A stretch of 61,784 nt of DNA from an uncultured Clostridia bacterium. Lineage in GTDB: Bacteria; Bacillota; Clostridia; Christensenellales; Borkfalkiaceae. The DNA is taken from NCBI GenBank assembly GCA_904374385.1, contig CAJFGA010000005.1, positions 1 through 61,784 of the forward strand, written 5' to 3'. Within the stretch, counting starts at the first letter, position 1. Every line of letters begins with the position of its first letter. A model generated the notes under the pieces. The model ran no database searches. It worked only from the letters and a program-made list of their open reading frames with translations, and was not told where the DNA came from. Positions 1 to 8,014 of this stretch are shown here, in pieces. The translations under genes were made by a program, and so were the position numbers.

Positions 1-105
1 GAAGGGAACGCTTTCGCTGCCGAGCAGCTTGTACAGCTCCTCTTCGTAGACCGTCTGCTTGATAAATCCCCTCTCGCGGAGAGTGTCCATTACGTTTTTA
101 GCCAT
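1..105 (-). CDS. tyrS: Tyrosine--tRNA ligase, N-terminal fragment cut by window edge
   Basis: Only the first 35 codons are in the window; the reading frame runs off position 1. The translation starts MAKNVMDTLRERGFIKQTV and continues with an acidic EEELYKLLG stretch, which matches the N-terminal helix of bacterial tyrosyl-tRNA synthetases just before the Rossmann catalytic domain. The start ATG (103-105, reverse strand) has a GGAG ribosome binding site about 9 bases upstream and a good promoter at 152-180. The HIGH and KMSKS motifs lie outside the window, so the assignment rests on the N-terminus alone. Confidence 0.7.
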   Translation of the reverse strand, partial: MAKNVMDTLRERGFIKQTVYEEELYKLLGSESVPF

Positions 106-151
106 TGTACCATACTCCATAAAATTGATTGTTTTGTTTACTCTTTGCGAT

Positions 152-180
152 ATTTTACCACAATAAAAAACTTTTGTAAA
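152..180 (-). promoter_or_regulatory. Sigma-A type promoter for tyrS
   Basis: On the reverse strand a -35 TTTACA (175-180) and a -10 TAAAAT (152-157) are separated by 17 bases, about 45 bases upstream of the tyrS start. Confidence 0.55.
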
Positions 181-261
181 CATTCCGCGCGCCCTTTCGC
201 GCTTCGCGGGAAAAATTTTGAAAAAATTTCCGCCCCCGCCCCGATTATCCCCGCGAAAACA

Positions 262-290
262 TTGAAAATTTTTCGGCGGTATGGTATAAT
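262..290 (+). promoter_or_regulatory. Sigma-A type promoter for the NifU-like/GGGtGRT operon
   Basis: TTGAAA (262-267), a 17-base spacer and TATAAT (285-290) precede the gene at 348. The predicted 5' leader is about 50 bases and ends in a GGAGG ribosome binding site. Confidence 0.7.
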
Positions 291-347
291 TTTACTCGGT
301 AAAACCAATTCCATTTAAGTAGGTCAATATTTTTTGGAGGAAGAAAA

Positions 348-1049
348 ATGCAATATTCACGCGAAGTTGAAGAGATGATTTGCGTTGCCAAGGGCCCCAA
401 CCACGGCCCCGCCCCCATCCCCGAAGAGGGCAAATGGGTTCAGGCAAAGGAAATCAAGGACATTTCCGGCCTCACGCACGGCGTCGGCTGGTGCGCGCCC
501 CAACAGGGAACCTGCAAACTCACGCTCAACATCAAACAGGGCGTCATTCAGGAAGCGCTCGTCGAAACCATCGGCTGCTCGGGCATGACTCATTCCGCGG
601 CGATGGCGGCGGAAATTCTGCCCAAAAAGACGATTCTCGAAGCGCTCAACACCGACCTCGTGTGCGACGCGATTAACACCGCCATGCGCGAGCTGTTCCT
701 GCAGATCGTGTACGGCCGCAGCCAGAGCGCCTTCTCCGACGACGGTTTGGTCATCGGCGCCGGTTTGGAAGACTTGGGCAAGGGCAACCGCTCGCAGATC
801 GGCACCATGTACTCCACCGCCGAAAAGGGCGTGCGCTACCTCGAAATGACGGACGGCTATGTGCGCAGGATGGCGCTCGACAAGAACAATGAGGTCATCG
901 GCTATGAGTTCGTGAACTTCGGCAGAATGATGGATTTCATCAAGGGCGGCATGGACGCGAACGAAGCGCTGCAGAAGGCTACGGGGCACTACGGCAGGTT
1001 TACCGAGGCCGACGGGGCGGTCAAGTACATTGACCCCCGCAAACAGTAA
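348..1049 (+). CDS. NifU-like iron-sulfur cluster scaffold-type protein (GGGtGRT partner)
   Basis: A 233-residue protein whose residues 35-135 resemble the NifU/IscU scaffold fold. Cys49, Cys56 (GWCAPQQGTC), Cys77 (IGCSGMTHS) and Cys106 are spaced as expected for cluster ligands. It is longer than IscU, with an extra C-terminal half of unknown role. The start is set by GGAGG 8 bases upstream. The next gene follows after 15 bases and encodes a GGGtGRT-family protein, a pairing I know from Clostridia and archaea. The scaffold role is inferred from the fold and cysteines. No cysteine desulfurase or SUF genes are nearby, so a housekeeping Fe-S assembly role is not shown. Confidence 0.75.
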   Translation: MQYSREVEEMICVAKGPNHGPAPIPEEGKWVQAKEIKDISGLTHGVGWCAPQQGTCKLTLNIKQGVIQEALVETIGCSGMTHSAAMAAEILPKKTILEALNTDLVCDAINTAMRELFLQIVYGRSQSAFSDDGLVIGAGLEDLGKGNRSQIGTMYSTAEKGVRYLEMTDGYVRRMALDKNNEVIGYEFVNFGRMMDFIKGGMDANEALQKATGHYGRFTEADGAVKYIDPRKQ

Positions 1050-1064
1050 GGAGGTACACGGACA

Positions 1065-2069
1065 ATGAGCATCACATTCGAAGGGTATGAAAGAAGGATC
1101 AAACAGATCCAACCCGTCATGGATAAATACGGCATCAAAGATTTCGAAGATGCAAAGCGCATCTGCAACGAAAAGGGCTTTGACGCATACGACATCGTGA
1201 AGAGCGTTCAGCCCATCGCGTTTGAAAATGCGGGTTGGGCATACACGCTCGGCGCGGCGATCGCCATCAAAAAGGGCTGCACAAAGGCGGCGGACGCGGC
1301 GGAAGCCATCGGCGAAGGCCTGCAGGCATTCTGCATCCCCGGTTCGGTCGCAGATCAGCGCAAAGTCGGCATCGGCCACGGCAACCTCGCGGCAATGCTC
1401 CTGCGCGAAGAGACGGAATGCTTCTGCTTCCTCGCCGGGCATGAATCCTTCGCCGCGGCGGAAGGCGCCATCGGCATCGCGAAAAACGCAAACAAAGTCC
1501 GCAAAAATCCCCTGCGCGTCATCCTCAACGGCCTCGGCAAGGATGCGGCGTATATCATTTCGCGCATCAACGGCTTCACCTATGTGCAGACAAAATATGA
1601 TTATTATACCGGTAAAGTCACCATCGTGAAAGAGACTCCCTACTCTACGGGCGCGCGCGCCAAAGTGCGCTGCTACGGCACGGACGACGTGAATGAAGGC
1701 GTTGCGATCATGATCATGGAAAAAGTCGACGTTTCCATCACCGGCAACTCCACGAATCCCACGCGGTTCCAGCACCCCGTTGCCGGCACCTATAAAAAAT
1801 GGGCGGTTGAAAACGGCAAAAAATATTTCTCTGTCGCATCCGGCGGCGGCACAGGCAGAACGCTCCACCCCGACAATATGGCGGCAGGCCCCGCCAGCTA
1901 CGGCATGACGGATACGATGGGCCGCATGCACTCCGACGCGCAGTTCGCAGGTTCTTCCTCCGTTCCCGCACACGTCGAAATGATGGGTCTGATCGGCATG
2001 GGCAACAACCCGATGGTCGGCGCAAGCGTCGCCGTCGCGGTCGCCGTACAGGAAGGCATGACGAAATAA
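1065..2069 (+). CDS. GGGtGRT-family protein of unknown function
   Basis: A 334-residue protein with the family signature SGGGTGRTLHPDN near residue 260, which names Pfam family GGGtGRT. Earlier parts contain glycine-rich segments (GIGHGNLAAM near 105) and a cysteine pair (ECFCF). The C-terminus is rich in small residues. No signal peptide or membrane helix is seen, so it should be cytosolic. It is translated right after the NifU-like gene from its own ribosome binding site (AAGGAGG) and ends at a strong terminator. The reaction is unknown. The constant partnership with a NifU-like scaffold suggests an iron-sulfur or redox role, which is inference. The last 38 bases are duplicated downstream (2114-2151). 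Confidence 0.8.
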   Translation: MSITFEGYERRIKQIQPVMDKYGIKDFEDAKRICNEKGFDAYDIVKSVQPIAFENAGWAYTLGAAIAIKKGCTKAADAAEAIGEGLQAFCIPGSVADQRKVGIGHGNLAAMLLREETECFCFLAGHESFAAAEGAIGIAKNANKVRKNPLRVILNGLGKDAAYIISRINGFTYVQTKYDYYTGKVTIVKETPYSTGARAKVRCYGTDDVNEGVAIMIMEKVDVSITGNSTNPTRFQHPVAGTYKKWAVENGKKYFSVASGGGTGRTLHPDNMAAGPASYGMTDTMGRMHSDAQFAGSSSVPAHVEMMGLIGMGNNPMVGASVAVAVAVQEGMTK

Positions 2070-2113
2070 GTTATCCCGTTTACGGCAAACGCGACATGGT
2101 CAATTTATTTGTA

Positions 2114-2151
2114 CCGTCGCGGTCGCCGTACAGGAAGGCATGACGAAGTAA
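2114..2151 (+). repeat. Duplicate of the last 38 bp of the GGGtGRT gene
   Basis: Positions 2114-2151 repeat 2032-2069, including the stop codon, with one mismatch (GAAGTAA for GAAATAA). The copies start 82 bp apart. The second copy has no start codon, so it is a duplication scar between the gene and its terminator. Confidence 0.9.
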
Positions 2152-2167
2152 AAATCACACATAAAAC

Positions 2168-2200
2168 AGCCCCTGCAAATGTGGGGGCTGTTTTATTTTA
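2168..2200 (+). terminator. Rho-independent terminator of the NifU-like/GGGtGRT operon
   Basis: CAGCCCC pairs with GGGGCTG around a short loop and is followed by TTTTATTTT. Confidence 0.85.
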
Positions 2201-2251
2201 AAAAAACGCGGATAATCAAAACGGACAGTTTTAGCAATAAACAAGAATAAA

Positions 2252-2301
2252 GGCTTCCCCCTGCGGGGGAAGCTGTCACCGAAGGTGACTGATGAGGGGG
2301 G
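2252..2301 (+). repeat. Dispersed double-hairpin repeat, copy 1
   Basis: Two consecutive hairpins: GGCTTCCCCC pairs with GGGGGAAGC, then GTCACC-gaa-GGTGAC, followed by TGATGAGGGG. The same unit recurs at 7894-7940 and in reverse at 48386-48432. Shorter or decayed versions lie at 7842, 17312, 23640-23837 and 33200. It resembles REP/MITE-like intergenic repeats. No transposase is present in the window. Confidence 0.8.
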
Positions 2302-2432
2302 AGATAGCATAACTCCTCATCACCCGCAAGCACTCCAACGAAGGGAAGGCAGAAAGAAAAATAGACGAGCGTTTTCCCCGTCAGTAGATAAGGAGGTCGC
2401 CCGTTTACAGACAGCAAGTAACAATCGCATGA

Positions 2433-2579
2433 CTGCCAGGTCGTCATAAGCGCGGCTTGCACACTGCCGATAATATTAGGGTGACCGAAAATCAGGTTTT
2501 CGGCTCCGGCACCGTTCTCGACTCCGCGCACCTTCGTTATTCGGCGGATATGCTGCGCGGCATCGCAGAGAAACTTTGA
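2433..2579 (+). pseudogene. Remnant of an L-lactate/malate dehydrogenase with internal deletion
   Basis: An open frame without a start codon (a stop lies just upstream at 2430) encodes VFGSGTVLDSA (about 2496-2528), the conserved lactate dehydrogenase segment normally written IGSGTVLDSARLRY. It then runs straight into LRYSADMLRGIAEKL and a TGA. That tail resembles the usual C-terminus of the same enzyme (LRxSAxxLR...). The roughly 150 residues between these segments, including the catalytic His, are missing, as is the whole N-terminal Rossmann fold. This suggests an internal deletion between similar DSARLRY-like and LRHSA-like stretches. The bases before about 2475 look like repeat material rather than gene. 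It is followed by a strong terminator. Confidence 0.55.
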
Positions 2580-2593
2580 TTTGCTGACAATGC

Positions 2594-2632
2594 AAAAGCG
2601 CTTCTCGGCGTTGCCGAGAAGCGCTTTTTTTC
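2594..2632 (+). terminator. Strong terminator, probably bidirectional
   Basis: AAAAGCGCTTCTCGGC pairs with GCCGAGAAGCGCTTTT and is followed by a T run. It sits after the dehydrogenase remnant. In the other direction it can end the oxidoreductase gene that stops at 2659. Confidence 0.8.
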
Positions 2633-2658
2633 CTTTTGGCCGATTTTATGCCGCGCCT

Positions 2659-3936
2659 TTACCTGCCTATTTTGACGGCAGCGCCGCTTTTTCTCGATTC
2701 CTCCGCGGCATACGCGATAAAATGACTCTCGGCGGAGCGTTCCAACGACGTGTCCGCCGTCCCCTTTCCGTTCAAAAGCTCGTAATAGGCGCGCACGATC
2801 CCCAGATCGCCGCCGCCGTGGCCGAAGTTATCCTTTTCTTCCTGCGCTATAATTTCTGAAATCTTATATGTCTCCGCTTTCTTGCCGTACCGCTCTACCG
2901 ACAGCAGGTCGCGCGCTTCGTCCATCTTTATTTCCCCTTCCGTTCCGTGGAAATGCATCCTCCTGCCGCTCTCGCTCGTAAAGGCGGTCATGATCAGCTG
3001 CGCCTGTACGCCGTTCTCAAAGCGGAGCGAAACGGTCTGGCGATCGACCACGTCGTTATCGCAGCAGAAAACACATCTTCCGTAAGGCCCGCTGCGGTAT
3101 GCCGCGCGCAAAGACTCCTCCGTATTCGGGGCGGGCGCGATCACATTGAAGGGCCATCCGTCCGTCGGGCTGCCGTTCTCTTTCCAGCGCCTGATATAAA
3201 GGTTTTCCGCGCTGTATGTGCAATCCTCTATGTAACGGCAATCCTGGCACCGCCGCGATGCCCCTTCCGGCCAGTTGGCCGCATTAAAAAATGTCAGATC
3301 TCCCATAGAATACACCGTATCCGCGGCGGAGCCCGCATAATATTGCAGCAAATCGAGGTCATGGCAGCACTTGGCGAGCAGCATCGGAGAAGTTTCTTCC
3401 TCGCTGCGCCAATTGCCGCGGACAAAACTGTGCGCCTGATGCCAATAGGCGACCTGTTCCACGGCTTCGATCAAAACCAGCCTGCCGATCGCGCCTTCTT
3501 CCAACAGCGTTTTGATTTTTACAAAGGCGGGCGCATAGCGCAGCACATGACAGACCATCACCCGCCCGTTGTAGCGCCGATTGGCCTCCAAAAGCCTCTC
3601 CAATTCTTCCCTGTCGGGGGTAATGGGCTTTTCCAAGAGGACTGCATACCCCAATTCCAGCGCGCGCAGGCACATCCGCACATGATCTTTATCCTGCGTG
3701 GCGATCACGAGGCCGTCGCTCCTCTTTTCCCGAAAAAAATCCTCCTCGTCAGAAAACAGCAGGTCTGCGGGTACGCCGTACGCCGCCCCGAACCGCTCCA
3801 GCCGCTCCGCGCGTGTGTCGCAAAGGGATGCGATCTTAAATTTATCCCTCTGTTTATAAAACAAATTTCCGTACACGTCGCAGCCGCGCGAACCGCAGCC
3901 GATAATCGATACCGTAAACATTTTCTCCTCTTTCAT
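2659..3936 (-). CDS. Gfo/Idh/MocA-family NAD(P)-dependent oxidoreductase
   Basis: A 425-residue predicted sugar or polyol dehydrogenase. The N-terminal Rossmann fold shows VSIIGCGSRG (residues about 10-19), and the family EKP motif appears as LLEKPIT near 105. A middle insert contains a cysteine group (CQDCRYIEDCTY) not typical of classic members. I placed the start at MKEEKMFTV (GGAGG 11 bases upstream); a second ATG five codons later has GAGGAG directly before it and may be the real start. The gene stands alone, 143 bases downstream of the HAD gene. The substrate cannot be told. Related inositol, glucose-fructose and biliverdin-type enzymes share the fold. Confidence 0.8.
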   Translation of the reverse strand: MKEEKMFTVSIIGCGSRGCDVYGNLFYKQRDKFKIASLCDTRAERLERFGAAYGVPADLLFSDEEDFFREKRSDGLVIATQDKDHVRMCLRALELGYAVLLEKPITPDREELERLLEANRRYNGRVMVCHVLRYAPAFVKIKTLLEEGAIGRLVLIEAVEQVAYWHQAHSFVRGNWRSEEETSPMLLAKCCHDLDLLQYYAGSAADTVYSMGDLTFFNAANWPEGASRRCQDCRYIEDCTYSAENLYIRRWKENGSPTDGWPFNVIAPAPNTEESLRAAYRSGPYGRCVFCCDNDVVDRQTVSLRFENGVQAQLIMTAFTSESGRRMHFHGTEGEIKMDEARDLLSVERYGKKAETYKISEIIAQEEKDNFGHGGGDLGIVRAYYELLNGKGTADTSLERSAESHFIAYAAEESRKSGAAVKIGR

Positions 3937-4079
3937 ATTTTCAGTGACCTCCGATAAATATTTCCGATTTTTGATCGCAGTGATATGGCTCTCAAAACTA
4001 TTTCCTCGTCTCCAAACGCATTCCGCCTGCCTGCAGGTACGGGCTCTTTTCAAAGAAAGGCGAGCCTCTCCGTTACGCC

Positions 4080-4733
4080 CTACATAGACAGCAATATCCT
4101 TTTCAATTCGGCAAAATCTCTCGCGAACACTTTTGCGCCCGCCGCCGCAAGTTCTTCCCTGCCGCGGTATCCCCACAGCACGCTCACCTGCGCCATGCCC
4201 GCGTTTTTCGCGGTAAGCACGTCCGTTTCCCCATCGCCGACGAACGCCGCCTCTTGCGGTTCGACGCCGAGCTGCCGCAGCACCATGTGCGCCGAAGCGG
4301 GATCTGGTTTGACGGGGATCCCCTCGCGGTTGCCGAAAATGACGGAAAACCCATACGGCTTCAGCAGCGTTTTGCCGAGTTCGTCCGCCGCCGTCTGCGA
4401 TTTGTTGGTGACGACGGCGCGCGCGATTCCCGCCTTCTGCAGCGCCGCCATACAGTCCTCCTCTCCCGGGAAAGGCTTCGTCCGCTCGTTTTTACAGCGG
4501 AAATGAATGGGGCAATACACGTTTTTGTAAAAGTATTCTGCTTCGCCCCGCCTTTCGGCCGGCAGAGCGCGCGTTGCGAACAACAGTCCGCCGTTGCCGA
4601 CGAAGCGCCGCGTCTCCTCCTGCGTGATCGCGCGGCAGCCGAATTGTTCGAGCGCCTCGTTCATGCAGGCGCATAGGTCGGGCAGCGTGTCGAGCACCGT
4701 CCCGTCGAGATCGAATAAAACCGCTTTCAGCAT
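4080..4733 (-). CDS. HAD-superfamily hydrolase, phosphoglycolate phosphatase-like
   Basis: A 217-residue HAD hydrolase of subfamily IA. Motif I is DLDGTVLDT with Asp8 and Asp10, motif II is VVTNKS near 108, motif III is VKPDP near 142 and motif IV is GDGETD near 165. A helical cap domain lies between motifs I and II. Such enzymes dephosphorylate small metabolites, for example phosphoglycolate, pyridoxal phosphate or sugar phosphates. The sequence does not decide the substrate. The gene starts 14 bases after argS ends on the same strand, so the two are probably cotranscribed. Confidence 0.8.
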   Translation of the reverse strand: MLKAVLFDLDGTVLDTLPDLCACMNEALEQFGCRAITQEETRRFVGNGGLLFATRALPAERRGEAEYFYKNVYCPIHFRCKNERTKPFPGEEDCMAALQKAGIARAVVTNKSQTAADELGKTLLKPYGFSVIFGNREGIPVKPDPASAHMVLRQLGVEPQEAAFVGDGETDVLTAKNAGMAQVSVLWGYRGREELAAAGAKVFARDFAELKRILLSM

Positions 4734-4747
4734 ATGCCGCTCCGCGT

Positions 4748-6433
4748 TTACATCTTTTCCGGCACGCCGATACCGAGCAGCGAAAGCGCATTTTTGAGAG
4801 TAATGAGTGTCGCTTCTGTCAGGGCAAGGCGGAAGTTGCGCTCCTCTTCTTCGGCGTTTAAAATTTTGCAGTCAAAATAAAATTTATTATATTTCTGCGC
4901 GAGGTCGACCGCATACCGTGCGATAAAGCACGGCTCGTATTTGTCGAGCGCGTCCTGCAGCGTCGCGGGAAATTCGGAAAGCTGTTTGATCACTTCGAAC
5001 TCCTGCGGCAGCACCTCGCCGACGGTATATCCTTTCGCCGCGCCCCCCTTGGCAAGCACGCTGTTTGCGCGCGCGCAGGTATACTGTACATAACAGCTCG
5101 TTTCCCCTTCAAAGTTGAGCACTTTATCGTAAGAAAAGGTAATGTCCTTGATCTTGTTGTTATAGAGAGCGCCGAAGATGACCGCCCCGACGCCCACCGT
5201 CTTGGCGATCTCCTCCTTGTTTTCGAGGGAAGGATTCTTTTCCGAAATGATTGACTGCGCCTTTTCGACGCATTTTTGAATGACGTCCTCCAAATATACG
5301 ACCTTTCCCCGACGGGTAGACATCGATCCGTCCTCCAAGGACACCATGCCGTACGCGACATGCACGAGGTCTTTCGCCCACTCTTTCCCCATCAGTTCCA
5401 GCACCTTGAAAAACTGTTTGAAGTGCAGGTTTTGCTGATAGGCGACGACATACAAACTTTTATAAAAGTCATATGTCTCTTTGCGGTAGATGGCGGCGGC
5501 GAGATCGCGCGTCGCATACAGAGAGGCGCCGTCCGAACGCAGGATGATACAGGGCGGCATACCATATGCTTCGAGGTCGACGATCTGCGCCCCCTCGCTT
5601 TCAACGAGCAGCCCCTTTTCACGCAGCTCGTCGATCACGGGCTGCATTTTATCGATATAAAAACTTTCTCCCGCCCAACTGTCAAAGTGCACGTCGAGCA
5701 TGTCGTAGATCTTGCCCACGTCCTTGAGGGTAAGTTCTTTAAACCACTCGAAAAGGGCGACGCTCTCCTCGTCTTTATCCTCTATCTTTTTAAAGAAAGC
5801 GCGCGCCTCGTCGTTCAGGCTCTCATCCTTTTCCGCCTCTTCGTGAAAGCGCACATACAGGGCATTGAGCGCGCGCAGACCGCCCTTTTCGATATCCTCT
5901 CTCTTTCCCCAGCGCTTATAGGCGGAGATCAGCTTGCCGAATTGGGTACCGTAGTCGCCCAAATGATTGATCGCGACAGAAGGATATCCCAAAAATTTGT
6001 GCAGCTTATACAGCGCGCTGCCGATCACCGTAGAAGACAGATGCCCTATATGGAAGGGCTTTGCGATATTGACGGAGGAATACTCGATGCAGACGGTCTT
6101 GCCCTTCCCCTCGTCTGATGCGCCGTACCTTTCCCTCTTGGAAAGGATCTCGCCGAGCGTCTCTTTCGCCCAAAAAGCGCGGTCTATCTTAAAATTGACG
6201 TATCCGTTCACCGCCGACACCTCCGCCACGAGCGGATCGCCGGCGGGATATACACCCTTTATCTCTTCTGCGATGAGCGCGGGCGCCTTGCGCATGCTCT
6301 TGGCCAATTTAAAGCAGGGCAGCGCGAAGTCGCCCATCTCCGTGTTCGGAGGAAGGGCGAGCATCGAATAGATCTCGTCTTCGGTAAGTTCTCCCGCCTT
6401 GATGTTGGCGGCGATGTGTCTTTTAAAATCCAT
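4748..6433 (-). CDS. argS: Arginine--tRNA ligase
   Basis: A 561-residue class I aminoacyl-tRNA synthetase of normal length. It has the N-terminal Add1 domain (residues 1-85, recognising the tRNA D-loop), then the HIGH motif as FHIGHL at 128-132 in a Rossmann catalytic core. The C-terminal DALR anticodon-binding helices include QYTCARANSVL. A KMSKS loop is degenerate (MSTRRGKVVYLED), as is usual for ArgRS. It charges tRNA-Arg in the cytosol. A promoter lies 30-58 bases upstream. The HAD gene follows closely. Confidence 0.95.
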   Translation of the reverse strand: MDFKRHIAANIKAGELTEDEIYSMLALPPNTEMGDFALPCFKLAKSMRKAPALIAEEIKGVYPAGDPLVAEVSAVNGYVNFKIDRAFWAKETLGEILSKRERYGASDEGKGKTVCIEYSSVNIAKPFHIGHLSSTVIGSALYKLHKFLGYPSVAINHLGDYGTQFGKLISAYKRWGKREDIEKGGLRALNALYVRFHEEAEKDESLNDEARAFFKKIEDKDEESVALFEWFKELTLKDVGKIYDMLDVHFDSWAGESFYIDKMQPVIDELREKGLLVESEGAQIVDLEAYGMPPCIILRSDGASLYATRDLAAAIYRKETYDFYKSLYVVAYQQNLHFKQFFKVLELMGKEWAKDLVHVAYGMVSLEDGSMSTRRGKVVYLEDVIQKCVEKAQSIISEKNPSLENKEEIAKTVGVGAVIFGALYNNKIKDITFSYDKVLNFEGETSCYVQYTCARANSVLAKGGAAKGYTVGEVLPQEFEVIKQLSEFPATLQDALDKYEPCFIARYAVDLAQKYNKFYFDCKILNAEEEERNFRLALTEATLITLKNALSLLGIGVPEKM

Positions 6434-6462
6434 ATCGACCTCTTAACTTTGTTATCCCGATA

Positions 6463-6491
6463 AGTGTAGCACATTTTCATGATTTTGACAA
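6463..6491 (-). promoter_or_regulatory. Promoter for argS
   Basis: Reverse strand: TTGTCA (6486-6491), 17-base spacer, TACACT (6463-6468). Confidence 0.6.
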
Positions 6492-6520
6492 CTTTTTCGC
6501 CTTTTGCCCGCCCTTTTATT

Positions 6521-6548
6521 TTGATTATTTCGCAATTTGTATTATAAT
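6521..6548 (+). promoter_or_regulatory. Promoter for ychF
   Basis: TTGATT (6521-6526), 16-base spacer, TATAAT (6543-6548). It is divergent from the argS promoter. Confidence 0.6.
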
Positions 6549-6594
6549 AGATAGCGCGCTCAACCATTTGCACATTTGCGCGAAGGAGTATCAT

Positions 6595-7692
6595 ATGAAA
6601 TTAGGCGTTGTGGGACTTCCCAACGTAGGTAAATCGACATTATTCAATGCGATCACGCATGCGGGCGCGGAAGCGGCGAACTATCCCTTCTGCACCATCG
6701 AACCCAACGTGGGCGTCGTCGCCGTGCCGGACGAGCGGCTCGACAAACTCGCCGCCCTGTACGACAGCAAAAAGATCACCCCCGCCGTCATCGAATTTGT
6801 AGACATTGCGGGGCTGGTGAAGGGCGCCTCCAAGGGGGAAGGGCTGGGCAATAAATTTCTCTCCCATATCCGCGAGGTAGACGCCATCGTGCACGTCGTA
6901 AGGTGCTTTGACGACGAAAACGTGACGCACGTCGAAAATACGGTCGATCCCGTGCGCGATATCACGACCATCAACCTGGAGCTCATCCTCGCCGACATGG
7001 AAACGGTGCAAAAGCGTTTAGACCGTGCCAAAAACTCCGCCAAGGGGGGAGATAAAAAATTTCTCGCCGAAGCGGAATTTCTGCAGCGGGTGCTCGACTA
7101 TCTCGGCAAAGAACAGTGCGCGCGCACGATGGCGCTGACCGATGAAGAAAAGGAACAAATGCGCGATCTGTTCCTGCTCACCTCCAAACCCGTCATCTAC
7201 GCCGCAAATATCTCGGAAAAAGATATGGGCAGGCCGGACGCCGAGCTGCCCTATGTGAAAGCCGTGGAAGCGTTCGCCGCGCAGGAAGGCTCTGAAGTGC
7301 TCGTCATCTGCGCAAAGACGGAAGAGGAACTTTCCCAACTGCCTGCAGACGAAGCGCAGATGTTCCTCGAAGAGTTGGGTTTAAAAGAGAGCGGGCTCGA
7401 CCGCCTCATCAAAAAATCCTATTCCCTGCTGGGGCTCATCAGCTACCTTACGGCGGGCGAAAAGGAAACGCGCGCCTGGACGATCACAAAAGGGACGAAA
7501 GCGCCGCAAGCGGCGGGCAAGATCCACACCGACTTCGAAAAGGGATTTATCCGCGCCGAAGTCGTCGATTACGAAACCCTTTTAGAGTGCGGCAGTTACA
7601 ACGCCGCCAAAGAAAAGGGAAAAGTACGTTCGGAGGGCAAAGATTATGTAATGAAGGACGGCGACGTCGTCCTCTTCCGTTTCAACGTATAG
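6595..7692 (+). CDS. ychF: Redox-regulated ATPase YchF (Obg family)
   Basis: A 365-residue Obg-family P-loop protein. The Walker A is GLPNVGKST at residues 7-15, followed by DIAGLVKGASKGEGLGN (switch II region), a helical insert and a C-terminal TGS domain ending VKDGDVVLFRFNV. YchF binds ATP rather than GTP, associates with ribosomes and modulates stress responses. The start at 6595 was chosen because AAGGAG lies 8 bases before it and the protein then begins directly with the P-loop strand, as in all members. It is monocistronic with its own promoter and terminator. Confidence 0.95.
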   Translation: MKLGVVGLPNVGKSTLFNAITHAGAEAANYPFCTIEPNVGVVAVPDERLDKLAALYDSKKITPAVIEFVDIAGLVKGASKGEGLGNKFLSHIREVDAIVHVVRCFDDENVTHVENTVDPVRDITTINLELILADMETVQKRLDRAKNSAKGGDKKFLAEAEFLQRVLDYLGKEQCARTMALTDEEKEQMRDLFLLTSKPVIYAANISEKDMGRPDAELPYVKAVEAFAAQEGSEVLVICAKTEEELSQLPADEAQMFLEELGLKESGLDRLIKKSYSLLGLISYLTAGEKETRAWTITKGTKAPQAAGKIHTDFEKGFIRAEVVDYETLLECGSYNAAKEKGKVRSEGKDYVMKDGDVVLFRFNV

Positions 7693-7704
7693 CGATGTTT
7701 CCCG

Positions 7705-7738
7705 GCGCCCCGCAAATTTTTGCGGGGCGCGCTTTTTT
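7705..7738 (+). terminator. Terminator of ychF
   Basis: GCGCCCCGCA pairs with TGCGGGGCGC, followed by GCTTTTTT. Confidence 0.85.
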
Positions 7739-7841
7739 CTCCCCGCAGATAGTGCGCGTAAATCAGAAAGCTACAGCGATGCAAAATAAAGGCCCCCTTG
7801 ACGAGGTCACGAAAGGCGGCCGTTTATGCGTAAACATATAT

Positions 7842-7940
7842 AGGCTTTCCCCTGGGCATCACCGCGGGTGCTTGATCGTGCGGCAAAACAACAGGCTTCC
7901 CCCTCAGGGGGAAGCTGTCGCCGCGGGTGACTGATGAGGG
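7842..7940 (+). repeat. Dispersed double-hairpin repeat, one decayed and one intact copy
   Basis: At 7894-7940 the unit GGCTTCCCCC/GGGGGAAGC, then GTCGCC-gcg-GGTGAC and TGATGAGGG, matches the copies at 2252 and 48386. The second hairpin here pairs through a G-T wobble. At 7842-7878 a degraded copy (AGGCTTTCCCCTGGG followed by ACCGCGGGTG) lies in the same orientation. The rest of 7739-8160 shows no gene. Confidence 0.7.
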
Positions 7941-8014
7941 AAATGCTCTAAAAATACCTTCAGCCCGAAAAAATACGAAGTTCAGCCCTCATCTTCCAGG
8001 CGCACAAGTTCGCC

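Noticed and set aside
357..1973. 538-codon reverse frame
   Set aside because: It spans two well-supported forward genes (NifU-like and GGGtGRT) and encodes low-complexity sequence; a GC-rich shadow.
2193..2531. 112-codon reverse frame over the repeat
   Set aside because: It runs through the double-hairpin repeat and the dehydrogenase remnant. It has no ribosome binding site or recognisable domain.
7587..7934. 115-codon forward frame
   Set aside because: It begins inside ychF in another frame and ends in the repeat, so it is fortuitous.
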